This document shows positions 43,653-54,100 of a stretch of 64,000 nucleotides of DNA, piece after piece. This DNA is from Marchantia polymorpha subsp. ruderalis. Its lineage: Eukaryota; Streptophyta; Marchantiopsida; Marchantiales; Marchantiaceae. Below the pieces are notes generated by a model. That model saw nothing but the letters and a program-made list of their open reading frames with translations. It did not search any database and was not told the origin of the DNA. Both the position numbers and the translations under genes were made by a program. Where the stretch lies: the NCBI GenBank assembly GCA_037833965.1, contig AP031357.1:22216001-22280000 (forward strand), in the 5' to 3' direction. Positions within the stretch are counted from its first letter, which is position 1; each line of letters begins with the position of its first letter.

Positions 43653-46600
43653 ATGACCTTCGACCGGGCGGCGGAGAACGTCCCATTCTGGAATTCGCGA
43701 TTCCAATCTCTTGTGCGCGCTGCGCGCATCCATCTGCTGGCTGCAGAACATTCTCGACGTCGTCGCACAGGAGATTTCTTGTTGATTGAGGGAGAAGTGA
43801 GTGCGCGTGATTTGGAATTGAGGGCGATTAGAGTTTGCCGAGAGAGAAAGAAACCCGGGCGGTGCGGAAGTAGAATGAGCGGGCGAGCGAACCCCAGGAA
43901 CGCAATGACGAGACCGAGCAGATTGCGGATGGTGCCACTTCGCCTACCGCAGAACGGGCTGCGCGCTTTTGAGGAGCGCTTAATAGCAAGAAAGCTCGAT
44001 TTCTTGCTATGGGGATGGAATTACATCTGTGCGAATATGGTGCGCGAGTGGCTAGAGCCACAGGGACCACCCTCGCGCGGATTGCGTCCGCATGTTGACC
44101 GGTGGACAGTCCAAGATTGGGCGCAGGCGTTGGGAAGATGTGCTGGCATGCCAGGGCATCTCCTTTTCGACAGTGAGAGCATCAAGGTGACCAAGCAAGA
44201 AGAGGCGCAATTTGTGGAGCTGTTCAAGACCGGGAGGTCTACCAAGAATGGGTACAGGACCCGTGATTACAAGGATCGATTTCGCCGGACTTTGTCCGCG
44301 GCGCTGATGCAATTACTGCAGCCGCACCGCGCCTGCTACATCACATTGTGGCAGGTCTCTTTTGTGGAGTGCGTCATCGAGGGAACTCCAATTCACTGGG
44401 CGAGCATCCTGCACAGGGTGATGCGACAGCACGCGTTTGAGGAGAAGGGGGGAACTCTAAACCATCTTTCTCCTTTCCTCATCAATTTTTATCGACAGCG
44501 GAATTGTTTGACAGCGGCGGAGCTTGAACATTTTCCGCCATTGTCCATCGACCATCCCGGGAAGTATGTGCGGGAGAACGAGGTCGACACTGATGCAGAG
44601 GAGTCACCGACTTCTACCCCATCAAGACGGAGGGACGAAGGGAGACACACTCCTGCAGCACGAGTGCCGCGGAAGCGGCGATGGAGGGAAGAGTCTGAAG
44701 AGGAGCAGCATCAAGAACCCTCTGCTCCCATTCGACCGCGGCCGCTGTGCGAGCCATACAGCCGGCCGAAGCAGAAGGCACGCAGACTGGTGTTACCAGC
44801 CGACAGTGCGGACACGGCGACAATTGCGACGGAGATAGGAAGTGCGTCGCCAGAGAGGCAGGAGGAAGCGCGGACGACCGCAGGAGCAACGGGCCACGCT
44901 GCAACCTCGACGGGAGAAAGGCCGCCTACGGGCCAAGGGCCTCCGGAGTTACCACGTGCGATGCGGACAGATGTTCCGTTTGCGCACAGACGAGCCTCCG
45001 CGGACGTACGAGCCTCCGCGGACCGGCGAACACAAGTGGACGTGGATCTACGCTTACGCGTGGGAAGGAGCAGTCCGCCTGTGCACAGGCGCTCGCCTGT
45101 GCACAGGTCGCCTATGCACAGGACGCCTCCACACGTGCCGCCTGTGCACAGGCAAGAATCACCCCCGTTCCAACGTAGGAAGGGGAAGGAGCCGGCGGAA
45201 GAACCGCCTACGAGACACCGGCCCTCGGGGCCAGACCCTCCGGCGCACCACGCGCCGCAATTTGCGCCTTCGGCGCCAGGGCCTTCGAGCCGAGGAGATA
45301 CGAGCAGAGAGCGTGCGGAGGCCGCACCATCGGCGGGAAGTCCGCCGATAGATGCGCCTTCGGCGGTAGGGCCTATAAGCCAAGGAACATCGGGCGTGCG
45401 GCCCCCGGCCATGTCGCCTTCGGCGATAGATGTCCGCGGCGCTACGCCTGCGGCGGACAAGGCGCCGGCAAATGCGCCTGCGCACGGGCCGGGCACAGCC
45501 CCCACGGACCGATCAAGGGAGCAGCAGACGGAGGAGCGGAGTGACTGTCCGCGGGATGAAATCTCGATGCGCGATGCGCAATCAAACCCCGCGCAGCCAC
45601 CCTCCGCTCGATCGCCTTCGGCGGCGGACGACGGCGGCAGAGAGGATGCGGTAGACAATCAACAAGCAAGCGACGGGGATGCCGCACGGGTACATTCGCC
45701 TTCCGCCTTAGACATTTTGACGACGAGCAGCGAGGCTGCAGCCGTGCCTTCGCAGGCAGCACACGTCGATGACGTGCAGGCCCACTCGGGGCAGTCGCCG
45801 ACGCAATCAATGGCGACTGAAATTCTCCACTCGGATGATGACGACGGAGGCTCCACCGAAGAAATGTCAGGAGTAGAGGACACCGAGGAGGAGGAGGAGG
45901 AAATTGTTGGAGCGCCGGCGGCGGCGCTCTCTGAGCAGGTGATTCCGTTGCTGCGGTACTTGGATCGCAAGGTCGATAAATACGCCGACCCACTCCAGCC
46001 GGGATCTTACATCGAGTTAGTGCGCAGGCGGACTCGCACTAAAGTCCACACCAGCAAGCTATTAGCTAGAGTGGACCAGGAGTTGAAGGAATTGAAGGAG
46101 AAGCATGCGTGCTTGTGGGGTCAGTACAAGCTTAATCAGAAATTCTACAAGCACTCCGAGAAGATGAAGGATGAGAAACTGGGCGAGCTCACCAAGGAGC
46201 AGGTGAAGGTCAAGGAAGCACTCATTTCTGAGCAGGCCCAGAATCGGATTTTGTCAGAGGAGCTCGTGCGACAGACGCGGTTGTTGGAACAATGTCAGCT
46301 CGCACGGCAGGCGGATGAAGAGTTAATCCGCAGGTTACAGTCAGAGTGTGGCGAATTGAGAGCGCAACGTGCTGAAGCCGAATCGCAATTAGTGATAATT
46401 GAAGAGGATCGCAGGAAGGAGGCGGATCGCACGAAGGTGGAGACGGCGAGGCGAGTCGCCCACTGTCTCAAGGGCTACGCCCACTGGGAAGTGAAGGCGC
46501 AGGAGAAACTCACACTGCGTGAGTTTGAATTGCGCGCAGCCGGGTTGTTGTCAGGCGACAGTAGGAGTCGGCGGAAGGTAGCAAAGAAGCTCGATGCCTT

Positions 46601-46790
46601 TCTGTCGAAGGCACAGGATACCATGTCCGCCCTCGAAGTGGAGGTGTCCGCGGCGTTGCAGCGGTTGGGACTGCGCAGTCGAGCGGAAGATTGGCAGGGT
46701 AGGGAGTTAGTGCGCGGCAGTCGGCCGCGCAGGAGACGTAGTACAGGTTCCGCGGAGTGTAGTGTAGCGTGGTTCCGTGCAGGCGTGTAG
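43653..46790 (+). CDS. ORF2, type A, intact LTR-encoded protein (1,045 aa)
   Basis: The ATG at 43653 lies in a fair plant context (CCGACCATGAC); the stop is at 46788-46790. Residues 1-84: basic, variable leader. Residues 89-315: conserved domain (GLRAFEERLIARKLDFLLW, REWLEP, WTVQDWAQALGRCAG, TRDYKDRFRRT, LWQVSFVECVIEGTPIHWA, EEKGGTLNHLSPFLINFY). Basic nuclear-signal-like runs follow near 337 and 371. About 390-725: Pro/Ala/Ser-rich with PVHR repeats (about 475-505). About 727-755: Asp/Glu-rich patch. About 763-775: EQVIPLLRYLDRK. About 790-1010: coiled coil. The domain faintly recalls plant transposon-associated domains of retroelement ORFs, but I cannot name it. Met85 aligns with the start of type B, so initiation could be there. 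No stop or shift is seen. Role unknown. Confidence 0.82.
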   Translation: MTFDRAAENVPFWNSRFQSLVRAARIHLLAAEHSRRRRTGDFLLIEGEVSARDLELRAIRVCRERKKPGRCGSRMSGRANPRNAMTRPSRLRMVPLRLPQNGLRAFEERLIARKLDFLLWGWNYICANMVREWLEPQGPPSRGLRPHVDRWTVQDWAQALGRCAGMPGHLLFDSESIKVTKQEEAQFVELFKTGRSTKNGYRTRDYKDRFRRTLSAALMQLLQPHRACYITLWQVSFVECVIEGTPIHWASILHRVMRQHAFEEKGGTLNHLSPFLINFYRQRNCLTAAELEHFPPLSIDHPGKYVRENEVDTDAEESPTSTPSRRRDEGRHTPAARVPRKRRWREESEEEQHQEPSAPIRPRPLCEPYSRPKQKARRLVLPADSADTATIATEIGSASPERQEEARTTAGATGHAATSTGERPPTGQGPPELPRAMRTDVPFAHRRASADVRASADRRTQVDVDLRLRVGRSSPPVHRRSPVHRSPMHRTPPHVPPVHRQESPPFQRRKGKEPAEEPPTRHRPSGPDPPAHHAPQFAPSAPGPSSRGDTSRERAEAAPSAGSPPIDAPSAVGPISQGTSGVRPPAMSPSAIDVRGATPAADKAPANAPAHGPGTAPTDRSREQQTEERSDCPRDEISMRDAQSNPAQPPSARSPSAADDGGREDAVDNQQASDGDAARVHSPSALDILTTSSEAAAVPSQAAHVDDVQAHSGQSPTQSMATEILHSDDDDGGSTEEMSGVEDTEEEEEEIVGAPAAALSEQVIPLLRYLDRKVDKYADPLQPGSYIELVRRRTRTKVHTSKLLARVDQELKELKEKHACLWGQYKLNQKFYKHSEKMKDEKLGELTKEQVKVKEALISEQAQNRILSEELVRQTRLLEQCQLARQADEELIRRLQSECGELRAQRAEAESQLVIIEEDRRKEADRTKVETARRVAHCLKGYAHWEVKAQEKLTLREFELRAAGLLSGDSRSRRKVAKKLDAFLSKAQDTMSALEVEVSAALQRLGLRSRAEDWQGRELVRGSRPRRRRSTGSAECSVAWFRAGV

Positions 46791-46826
46791 CGTATTGCAG
46801 TGTAGTGTTAGGTAGGACTTAGAAGG

Positions 46827-46855
46827 TATAAAATAGTTCCAAGCGTTTTGCCTGG
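46827..46855 (+). promoter_or_regulatory. TATA box and hairpin of Y
   Basis: TATAAAATAG at 46827-46836, 36 bp after the ORF2 stop. The following hairpin, CCAAGC-gtttt-GCCTGG (46839-46855), has one mismatch compared with relatives. Confidence 0.6.
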
Positions 46856-47797
46856 GGTTCTTTCCCATCAGAAGTGCAGATCAGGAACCCATTTCCTTTG
46901 CGTGTTTGTGTCCTTGAGTTCTGTCACCACGCACGAGGGGTTACAACTTAGCGTTCCGCATTTTGTAGCTGAAGGCCTTCGGCCGAATGTTCAGAGCTAG
47001 TACATTGGTTAGAGACTTGAGTAGTTCGCATCTGCACCTGCGGGTGACTGCCGATGCTCAGAGCCAGTGACTAGTTAGATACTTGAACAGTTTCGCCCCT
47101 ACACCTTCGAGTGTTCCTTTCTGATTGTACTCCTTGGGATTTTTCCCCTGAATGCCAAAGTGAAGTTTTGCTACTTCGTGTAAGCCTTGGTTGTAAATTC
47201 AGGTTACGCTGCAGCAGGTGCTTTGAGGGTAACCCCTGTAGTATTTCTGGGAATGACAAGTGCCTGAGAATTCAAACTCTTCAATAGACTGTTGTTGTGT
47301 TACTGGAATGTTTCTCAGTGAGTCCTTCAGTGCGGACCTGTGTTCTCTGCGCGTTTTGTGAGTTGAGAGTGTTGTTCACCGCGTATGAGTGACTTCGATC
47401 CGAAGTAGGTAGTCCAAACCGGGTTTCCTACACTAGCAGCAAGCTAGTGGAAGCGTTGTAAAAGCCGGAGTTGGAAGTCACTGCCCGCAGCTTTGCCGAG
47501 TGTGCTTGAGAGAGACTTTCCCCCTGAAATCTTGAAGTAGAGGTCCTAACGGATCTCTGGGTTGTGTTTCTGTAGTTTCAGGTGTGTGTGTGTGTGTGTT
47601 ACGCTGCACTGTGCGACCTCCGAGTGCGCTCCGAGTGGACACTTGCAGTATTTCTGGGAGTGACAGTTGCCTGAGAATTCAAACTCCTCAATAGTCTGTT
47701 AAAACGTGACACTTTGTACCCTGTGTGTTCCTCTGTCCCTGTGGGTTCGACCTTTCTACCACTATATTGCAGTTTTAGCCTTTAGTGGGTTATTACA

Positions 47798-48426
47798 GGA
47801 TGCGGAAGGATAGAGTGGAAGAGCTCACCAGGAATGTGTTGCAGACCACGCAGGATTTGATGTCTGAGAAAACTCAGAATCAGATTCTGTTAGAGGAGCT
47901 CGTGCGACAGACGCGGTTGTTGGCGGAGTGTCAGCTCGCACGGCAGGCGGATGAGGATTTAATCCGCAGGCTACAGTCAGAGTGTGGCGAATTGAGAGCG
48001 CAGCGTGCTGAGGCCGAATCGCAATTCGTGGTAATTGAAGAGGATCGCATGCGAGAGGCAGATCGCACGAAGGAGGAGATGGCGAGGCGTGTCGCCCACT
48101 GTCTCAAGGGCTACGCCCACTGGGAAGTGGCGGCGCAGGAGAAACTCACACAACGTGAGTTTGAACTTCGCGCAGCATGGTTGGTGGCAGGCGACAGCAG
48201 GAGTCGGCGGAAGGTAGCGAAGAAGCTTGACGCTTTTCTGTCGAAGGCGCGGGATACCATGTCCACCCTCGAAGTGGAGGTGTCCGCGGCGTTGCAGCGG
48301 TTGGGACTGCGCAGTCGAGCGGAAGACTGGCAGGGAAGAGAGTTAGTGCGCGGCAATCCGTCGCGTAGGAGACGTAGCACCGGTTCCGCGGAGTGTAGTG
48401 TAGCGTGGTTCCGTGCAGGCGTGTAG
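47798..48426 (+). pseudogene. ORF2 of E8, C-terminal coiled coil
   Basis: Open from the Y target duplication to the stop at 48424-48426. Contains the coiled coil (EELVRQTRLLAECQLARQAD, QSECGELRAQRAEAESQ), AHCLKGYAHWEV and the end RRRSTGSAECSVAWFRAGV. Part of the gene split by X and Y. Confidence 0.8.
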
Positions 48427-49441
48427 CGTAGTGCAGTGTAGTGCTAGGTAGGACTTAGAAGGTATAAAATAGTTCAGGGCGTTTTGCCTTGGGTTCTTTC
48501 CCCAACTCAGAAGTGCAGATCAGGAACCCATTTCCTCTGCGTGTTTGTGTCCTTAAGTTCTGTCACCACGCAAGAGGAGTTACAACTTAGCGTTCCGCAT
48601 TTTGTAGCTGAAGGCCTTCGGCCGAATGTTCAGAGCTAGTACATTGGTTAGAGACTTGAGTAGTTCGGATCTACACCTGCGGGTGATTGCCGATGCTAAG
48701 AGCCAGTGACTAGTTAGATAATTGAATAGTTTCGCCCCTACACCTTCGAGTGTAAGTTTCTGATTGTACTCCTTCGGGATTTTTCCCCTAAATGCCAAAG
48801 TGAAGTTTTGCTACTTCGTGTAAGCCTTGGTTGTAAATTCAGGTTACGCTGCAGCAGGTGCCTTGAGCGTAGCCCCTGTAGTATTTCTGGGAATGACAAG
48901 TGCCTGAGAATTCAAACTCTTCAATAGACTGTTGTTGTGTTACTGAAATGTTTCTCAGTGAGTCCTTCAGTGCGGACCTGTGTTCTCTGCGCATTTTGTG
49001 AGTTGAGAGTGCTGTTCACCGCGTATGAGTGACTTCGATCCGAAGTAGGCAGTCCAAACCGGGTTTCCTACACTAGCATCAAGCTAGTGGAAGTGTTGTA
49101 AAAGCCGGAGTTGGAAGTCACTACCCGCAGCTTCGCTGAGTGTGCTCGCGAGAAACTTCCCCCCTGAAATCTTGAGTAGAGGTCCTAACGGATCTCTGGG
49201 TTGTGTTTCTGTAGTTTCAGGTGTGTGTGTGTGTGTGTGTGTGTTACGCTGCACTGTGCGACCTCCGAGTGCGCTCCGAGTGGACACTTGCAGTATTTCT
49301 GGGAGTGACAGTCGCCTGAGAATTCAAACTCCTCAATAGTCTGTTAAACGTGACACTTTGTACCCTATGTGTTCCTCTGTCCCTGTGGGTTCGACCTTTC
49401 TACCACTATATTGCAGTTTTAGCCTTTAGTGGGTTATTACA
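47798..49441 (+). repeat. E8: solo type-A LTR, last segment
   Basis: Resumes with GGATG inside ORF2 and ends GTGGGTTATTACA at 49441. GGGTG follows at 49442-49446, duplicating 36612-36616. It includes the ORF2 end, TATAAAATAG (48463-48472), the hairpin CAGGGC-gtttt-GCCTTG (48475-48491, one G-T pair) and U5 with a GT microsatellite (49222-49242). Confidence 0.88.
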
Positions 49442-52400
49442 GGGTGTGATTGTCGATCGCGCGTACGAATTTCACCCTGCCGACAGTCAATCCGCTCCAC
49501 CGATCGGTCCTGCTCCACCCTTAGGTCCTGCGCCAGGGATGCGTCCGGCCTACGCGTAGGCGCAATTCCCGGCGCTTCTTCCGCCGAGGACGCAGTGCCG
49601 AAGGCGTCTACCGCCGAAGGCGGTTGAGCCGAAGACGGCCCGCCCGATGTCCCTTGGCCCGAAGGCGCTTCCGCCTAAGGCGCACCTTCCGGCAGATTTC
49701 CCGCCGAAGGCACGGCTTCCGCCGGCTCTCTAGTTGTAACTTGCTGGCGCGAAGGCCCTGGCGCCGAAGGCGCATATCCTGGCGATCTCTCCGCCGGAGG
49801 GCCTTGTCCCGAAGGCCCTTGAGCCGAAGGCGGATCTTCCGCCGGCTCCTTCCCCTTCCTGCGTTGCACCGGGGGTGAGTCCTGCCTATGCGTAAGCACC
49901 CGCCTATGCGTAGGCGAACTTTCTCTGCCTATGCGTAGGCACAAATCCACGTCCGCAAGGGGTCGTCTATCCACAGGGAGTCGCCTATGCGTAGGCGGCA
50001 CACTCATCCGCGCCGCACGTGGTAACTCCTGACCCGAAGGTCGTCTCTCTTCCGCCGAAGCCGTAGGATGGTCTACGGACCCCTCGGCCGTCCGCGTAGT
50101 CCCATCCTTCTTTGGGGATGGACTTCCCTTCTCTGTGGCGATCGTCGTCGTTTCCGCGCTTCTGGCCGGTTACAAAAGCCTGCGCGCCTTCTGCTTCGGC
50201 CGGCTGTAGATCTCGTGCAGTGGCCGCTTCCGGGTGAGAGCAGCTGATTCTTGATGTTGCTCTTTCTCCGGTTCCTCTCTCCATCTTCGCTTCCGCGGCA
50301 CTCGCGCTGTGGGTGTGTCTCTCCCCGCATCCTGTTGACCGAGTGGAGTGGAAGTCGGTGAGTCCTCCACATCGGTGTCTACCTCGTTATCCCGCACATA
50401 CCTCCCGGGATGGTCGACTGACAATGGCGGAAATCGAGCACGCTCGGCCGCGGTTAAACAATTCATCGGTTGATAAAGTTTTATCAAGAAGGGGGAGAGG
50501 TGATTGAGCGTTCCTCCCCGCTCCTCAAACGCATGCTGTCGCATCACCCTATGCAGGATACGCGACTAGTGAACTGGAGCCCAGCCAATGTGAGCTCCAC
50601 CAAGGACACCTGCACAACGTGATGTACGTAGTGCGGTGCGGCTGCAACAGTTGCAGCAGCGTCATCGCTACGGTCCTGCGGAAACGATCTTTGTAGTCGC
50701 GGGTCCTGTACCCGTTCTTGGAAGACCTCTCCCGCTTGAACAATTCCACAAATGAGGCTTCGTCCGCCTTCGTTACCTTGACGCTCTCACTGTCGAACAG
50801 GAGGTACCCGTCCTCACCTGCGCACCTCCCCAATGCCTATCCCCAATCGCGGACAGTCCATCGATCTACGTGCGGACGGAATCCGCGCGTAGGTTGTCGT
50901 TCCTCGTCCAGCCATTTGCGCACCATGTCTGCACACACGTAATTCAATCCCCACAGCAAGAATTCGAGTTTCCTTGCAATCAGCCGGTCCTCAAAAGCAC
51001 GCAACCCATTCTGCTAGAGCTTGAATGGCACCATCCGCAGCCTCACCGATGTCGACATCGCGTTCTTGAAATTGGTTTGCGCACCTCTCTCTCTGCTATG
51101 CTCGAGCCTCTTGCTCGCGATTCTGTTTCCTCTGCAAACTCTAATCTCTCTCAATTCCAAATGTCGCGCACTCAATTCTCTCCCTGCCACCGAGTCACTC
51201 TCCGCGCGGTGATGTCTAGTACGTCTCTCGGCTAGAAGGTGGACGCGAGCAGCTCGCACAAGAAATTGAAATCGCAAATTCAAGAATGGGGCGTCCTCTA
51301 TCCGCTCGCAGGAGGTCATGGTCGGCTCTCAGTCGTGAAAGTCGAATCACTTGATGGCTGCGCCGGCTCCGAGGTATAACGGCCTTCTCTCTCACGCGCG
51401 GCTTCACGCTCCGCCGACGCGCCTTCACTCACACGCTCAAATTAGCAATTTGAACTCCGCCAGCGTACCACGCCGCGGCCATGATCGCGCAGCGCCGAAG
51501 GCGGATTTCTCGCCGACGCGCTACATTCCTCCGTACTTCAACTTGGCTAGTCCCGCTCCGCCGAAGGCGTTCGTCCGCGCATAGGACAAAAGTCGAACTC
51601 CCTTCTGCGTAGGCGGAATCCCCGGCGGAGTTTCCGCCGGCGTCGAACTTCATCCGCCTGTGCGTAGGCACTCGCCTATGCGTAGGCGAAATCCGTCCGC
51701 ACACTGGACGTTCGTCCGCGCAGGTCCCTTGCCGTAGGCGCAGTTTTGAAGGCGGTTGTGCCGAAGGTGTTGACCGCGGTCAACGGACTCCGTCCAATCT
51801 GTCCATCTCTCTCGCCTCTCCGTCGGCGCCCTTGTCTCCGAAACCCCGACCGGCCGAAGGCGCACTCGTCCGTTCCGTCCGTACAGTCCGTACGGATTCT
51901 GCCACTCCGTTGGGTCCTTATCCAACCGTGATGCGTTGGCGCCGAAGGCGCCGTACAAGTTCCAACTCCGAAGGTGGATTTCTAGGGCCGAAGGCGGACT
52001 TCCCGCTGACGCCGAAGCGCCTATGCGTAGGCGATCTCCGTTCGCCTATGCGTAGATGCAAGTCCTCCCCGCCTATGCGTAGGCGGCATTCTCGGCGGAC
52101 TCCCCGCCAACGTCAAACCCTATTTCGCCTATGTGTAGGCGAACTTCCCTCGCCTATGCGTAGGTGCAGGTTTTTGTATCTTTCGACCTTCACAACTCCT
52201 TGAGTCCTGATCCGTTCCGGGCGTTCTTGGGCTCGTTAGAACCAACGCATCAAGCTCTTTCCAACGAAACCCTAACCAAGTCAAGGCGCTTGGGAATTGC
52301 TTAGATTCTGAGGGATTCCTCTAGCGCCGAAGGCGGATTATGCGTCTTGCGCCGAAGGGATACTCCTTCAGAGCCCATCGTTTAGGGCGGCGCCTCTTCC

Positions 52401-52556
52401 AGACTTTGCGCCCAACTCCTGGATTCTACGAGATTCTCCGAGATCATCCAGTTTCACTCTATTTTGATGTACCGATGGCTATTTACACTGCTGCCGCGGT
52501 ACAGTTTTCCCAAAATGTTTTAAATTCCGCAAAAATACCAAAAGTGGGGTACCACA
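49442..52556 (-). repeat. E9: minus-strand type-A LTR, 5' part, edge of the retroelement block
   Basis: On the minus strand the LTR starts TGTGGTACCCCAC at 52556. The U3 spacer (52556-51320) has CGCCTATGCGTAGGCG palindromes (for example 51673-51688) and the GCTCGTTAGAA motif near 52227. ORF2 starts at 51319. The sequence continues at 36616 beyond E8. The visible parts total about 3.5 kb of an LTR of about 5.3 kb; the rest is left of E5, outside the window. Host DNA begins at 52557; its first bases, GTATG, should be the target duplication. Confidence 0.85.
49447..51319 (-). pseudogene. ORF2 of E9, N-terminal part, decayed
   Basis: Starts at the ATG at 51319 (MTSCERIEDAPFLN) and shows the conserved domain in pieces: to a stop near 51014-51016, then to one near 50836 (DWG then stop), then LGRCAGEDGYLLFDSESVKV to a frame change near 50610. 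Next come MMRQHAFEERGGTLNHLSP (from 50547) and RVPRKRRWREEPEKEQ, with a stop near 50170. The Pro-rich middle follows with THRR instead of VHRR units. Diverged from Y; close to E7. Not functional. Confidence 0.8.
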
Positions 52557-53044
52557 GTATGTATGGTAAATCAAAATTTTATGTTGTATGATAATGTGTA
52601 TTTGCACAACATATCTTATCACTTGTATCATCATGTGTGTTAGGTAATAACAAACAAGACATTTGATATTTTCAATATGGGATAAATGTAGATAATACAT
52701 ACAATCTAAACTTCATTTATGGTTATTGTCACCAGAGAACCCTTAGATCAACTGCATCATCGAACTTTGTTTGTTCACATATTCATCATCTTCTCATTCC
52801 ATATCACTCTTGATCTTGTTTATATTGCAAGACTTGTTCTAAAAAGTGTACACAAATTTACCCTCAAATAAAATGTCATTCACTAATATCAATTTTTGAA
52901 GTTTATAATTGATTTCACAATAGATTCGAAACTCAATCATTGCTTGCATGACCACAGTATACCGCAGCCTTCAAACCGTTAACTTATCTTCCGTTATCAT
53001 TCAAATCGAACTCGACGGCCGATCTTCAACTCATCGTCGTATTT
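52557..53044. other. AT-rich host DNA next to the retroelement block
   Basis: Composition drops sharply from GC-rich LTR to AT-rich at 52557. I see no open frame of note, no RNA gene and no retroelement sequence here. Confidence 0.6.
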
Positions 53045-54100
53045 ACGACGAATGCTGTTGTGAGTGAGCGTTTCTCAGCTCAGTGCTGTAGTAAACTCAT
53101 GGATCCTGCTAAACTACCATGCTCATGGTTCTAGTCAAGAATATTGTGAAATCCATGATTTCGAGTTCTCTTTCATGATGGTCTCTTTAGAATAAACGGT
53201 GTTACGGGTTGGATTGTTCTTGTTGTGACTCTGAAGATTTCCAACGTTTTCCTCTGAAGTGCGAAAAACTTAGTGAGTCTCTGAGTTCTGAAAATTGACC
53301 GTTCGATCACACTCACAGTAGAGTTGAAGAGACCGTTCATATCAACAAAGGGAGCTGCCAACGGATGAAAATACATCCGTTCGGTGCTGCCAGATGCTCT
53401 ACAAATTCCAGTAGATTCAACAGTTTGACCCTTTTACTTCCTACGCACATCTCACTGTCATTACCTCTCAGCATTACGCAGGCTTGAGAGATAAAGTGTA
53501 CCGCCTTACTCTGTTCGCAAGAGATTGCTCAACTTTACACTATGGTTGAACGCAGGATTCCATTGGAATGAATGTCTTGTGAGCAGAAGCTCAGAAGACA
53601 TTATCTCTCAAGACTCTATCTCTCAAGATGTCACTCTCACGGAGACACTGCGAAACAACTTGTGAATATCAGCACCCTTCGTATCTCTACACGATCAATG
53701 GCTTCTTGGGCTATCTCTAGAGCTACCTTCAGCGCCACAAGTGTATTGTTGGCCGTCTCCTTTTGCTTTTTCTGCGATTCAAGTGTTTCACGGAAGACTA
53801 TGAAGAAGCCGAACTAAAATTGCAAATGTCCCGTATCAGTTGCATTTATCGGTTCGCCAAAGCGCAAGGAATGGAGATTCAGCACTTTTTCATCACGCAG
53901 ACAGGGGAGAGGGCTCGTCAAGCACAGCGTTCCACCTCTTCCAGCTTCGAGCCGGAAGAGCTGGTGTCAGCAATGCACCCATTATGAAGTCTTTTACTTC
54001 ATGAGCTTGTTTCGTGAATCCCCCAAATATTGCAGATTAGAAGATTAATGGGATGGCTCCAGAGATCGAACGAGAAGCAAAGGATCGTGTGGAGATGGAA
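53045..54100. repeat. Low-copy segment, copy P1 (diverged duplicate of 59045-61100)
   Basis: Shares runs with 59045-59240 (CTCAGTG-TGTAGTAAACTCATG, CTACCATGCTCAT, ACGGGTTGGATTGTTCTTGT) and with 60117-60990. On the minus strand both copies hold a peptide-like stretch: VALEIAQEAIDRVEIRR in P1 (about 53720-53670) and VALEID-GAFDGLEIRR in P2, the latter with a stop. This suggests remains of a coding gene family that I cannot name. The left end has a Pol III A-box-like TCAGCTCAGTG and a B-box-like GGTTCTAGTCA. Confidence 0.45.

Larger units (their letters stand above)
42409..47797 (+). mobile_element. Y: intact 5,389-bp solo LTR, type A, flanked by GGATG
   Basis: Starts TGTGGTACCCCAC and ends GTGGGTTATTACA. 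Perfect 5-bp duplications GGATG (42404-42408, 47798-47802) define both edges, so everything inside, including ORF2, is LTR. In order: U3 spacer with palindromes (42409-43652), ORF2 (43653-46790), TATAAAATAG (46827-46836), an imperfect hairpin (46839-46855), and a tail of about 0.9 kb with two 54-bp direct repeats (47240-47293, 47647-47700) and a GT microsatellite (47583-47600). It probably arose by recombination between the two LTRs of a full element. The least damaged copy in the window. Confidence 0.92.

Noticed and set aside
43653..46790. ORF2 as an envelope-like protein
   Set aside because: Athila-type elements can carry env-like frames, but ORF2 shows no signal peptide, no membrane segment and no glycoprotein-like cysteine pattern; it is basic, Pro-rich and coiled-coil.
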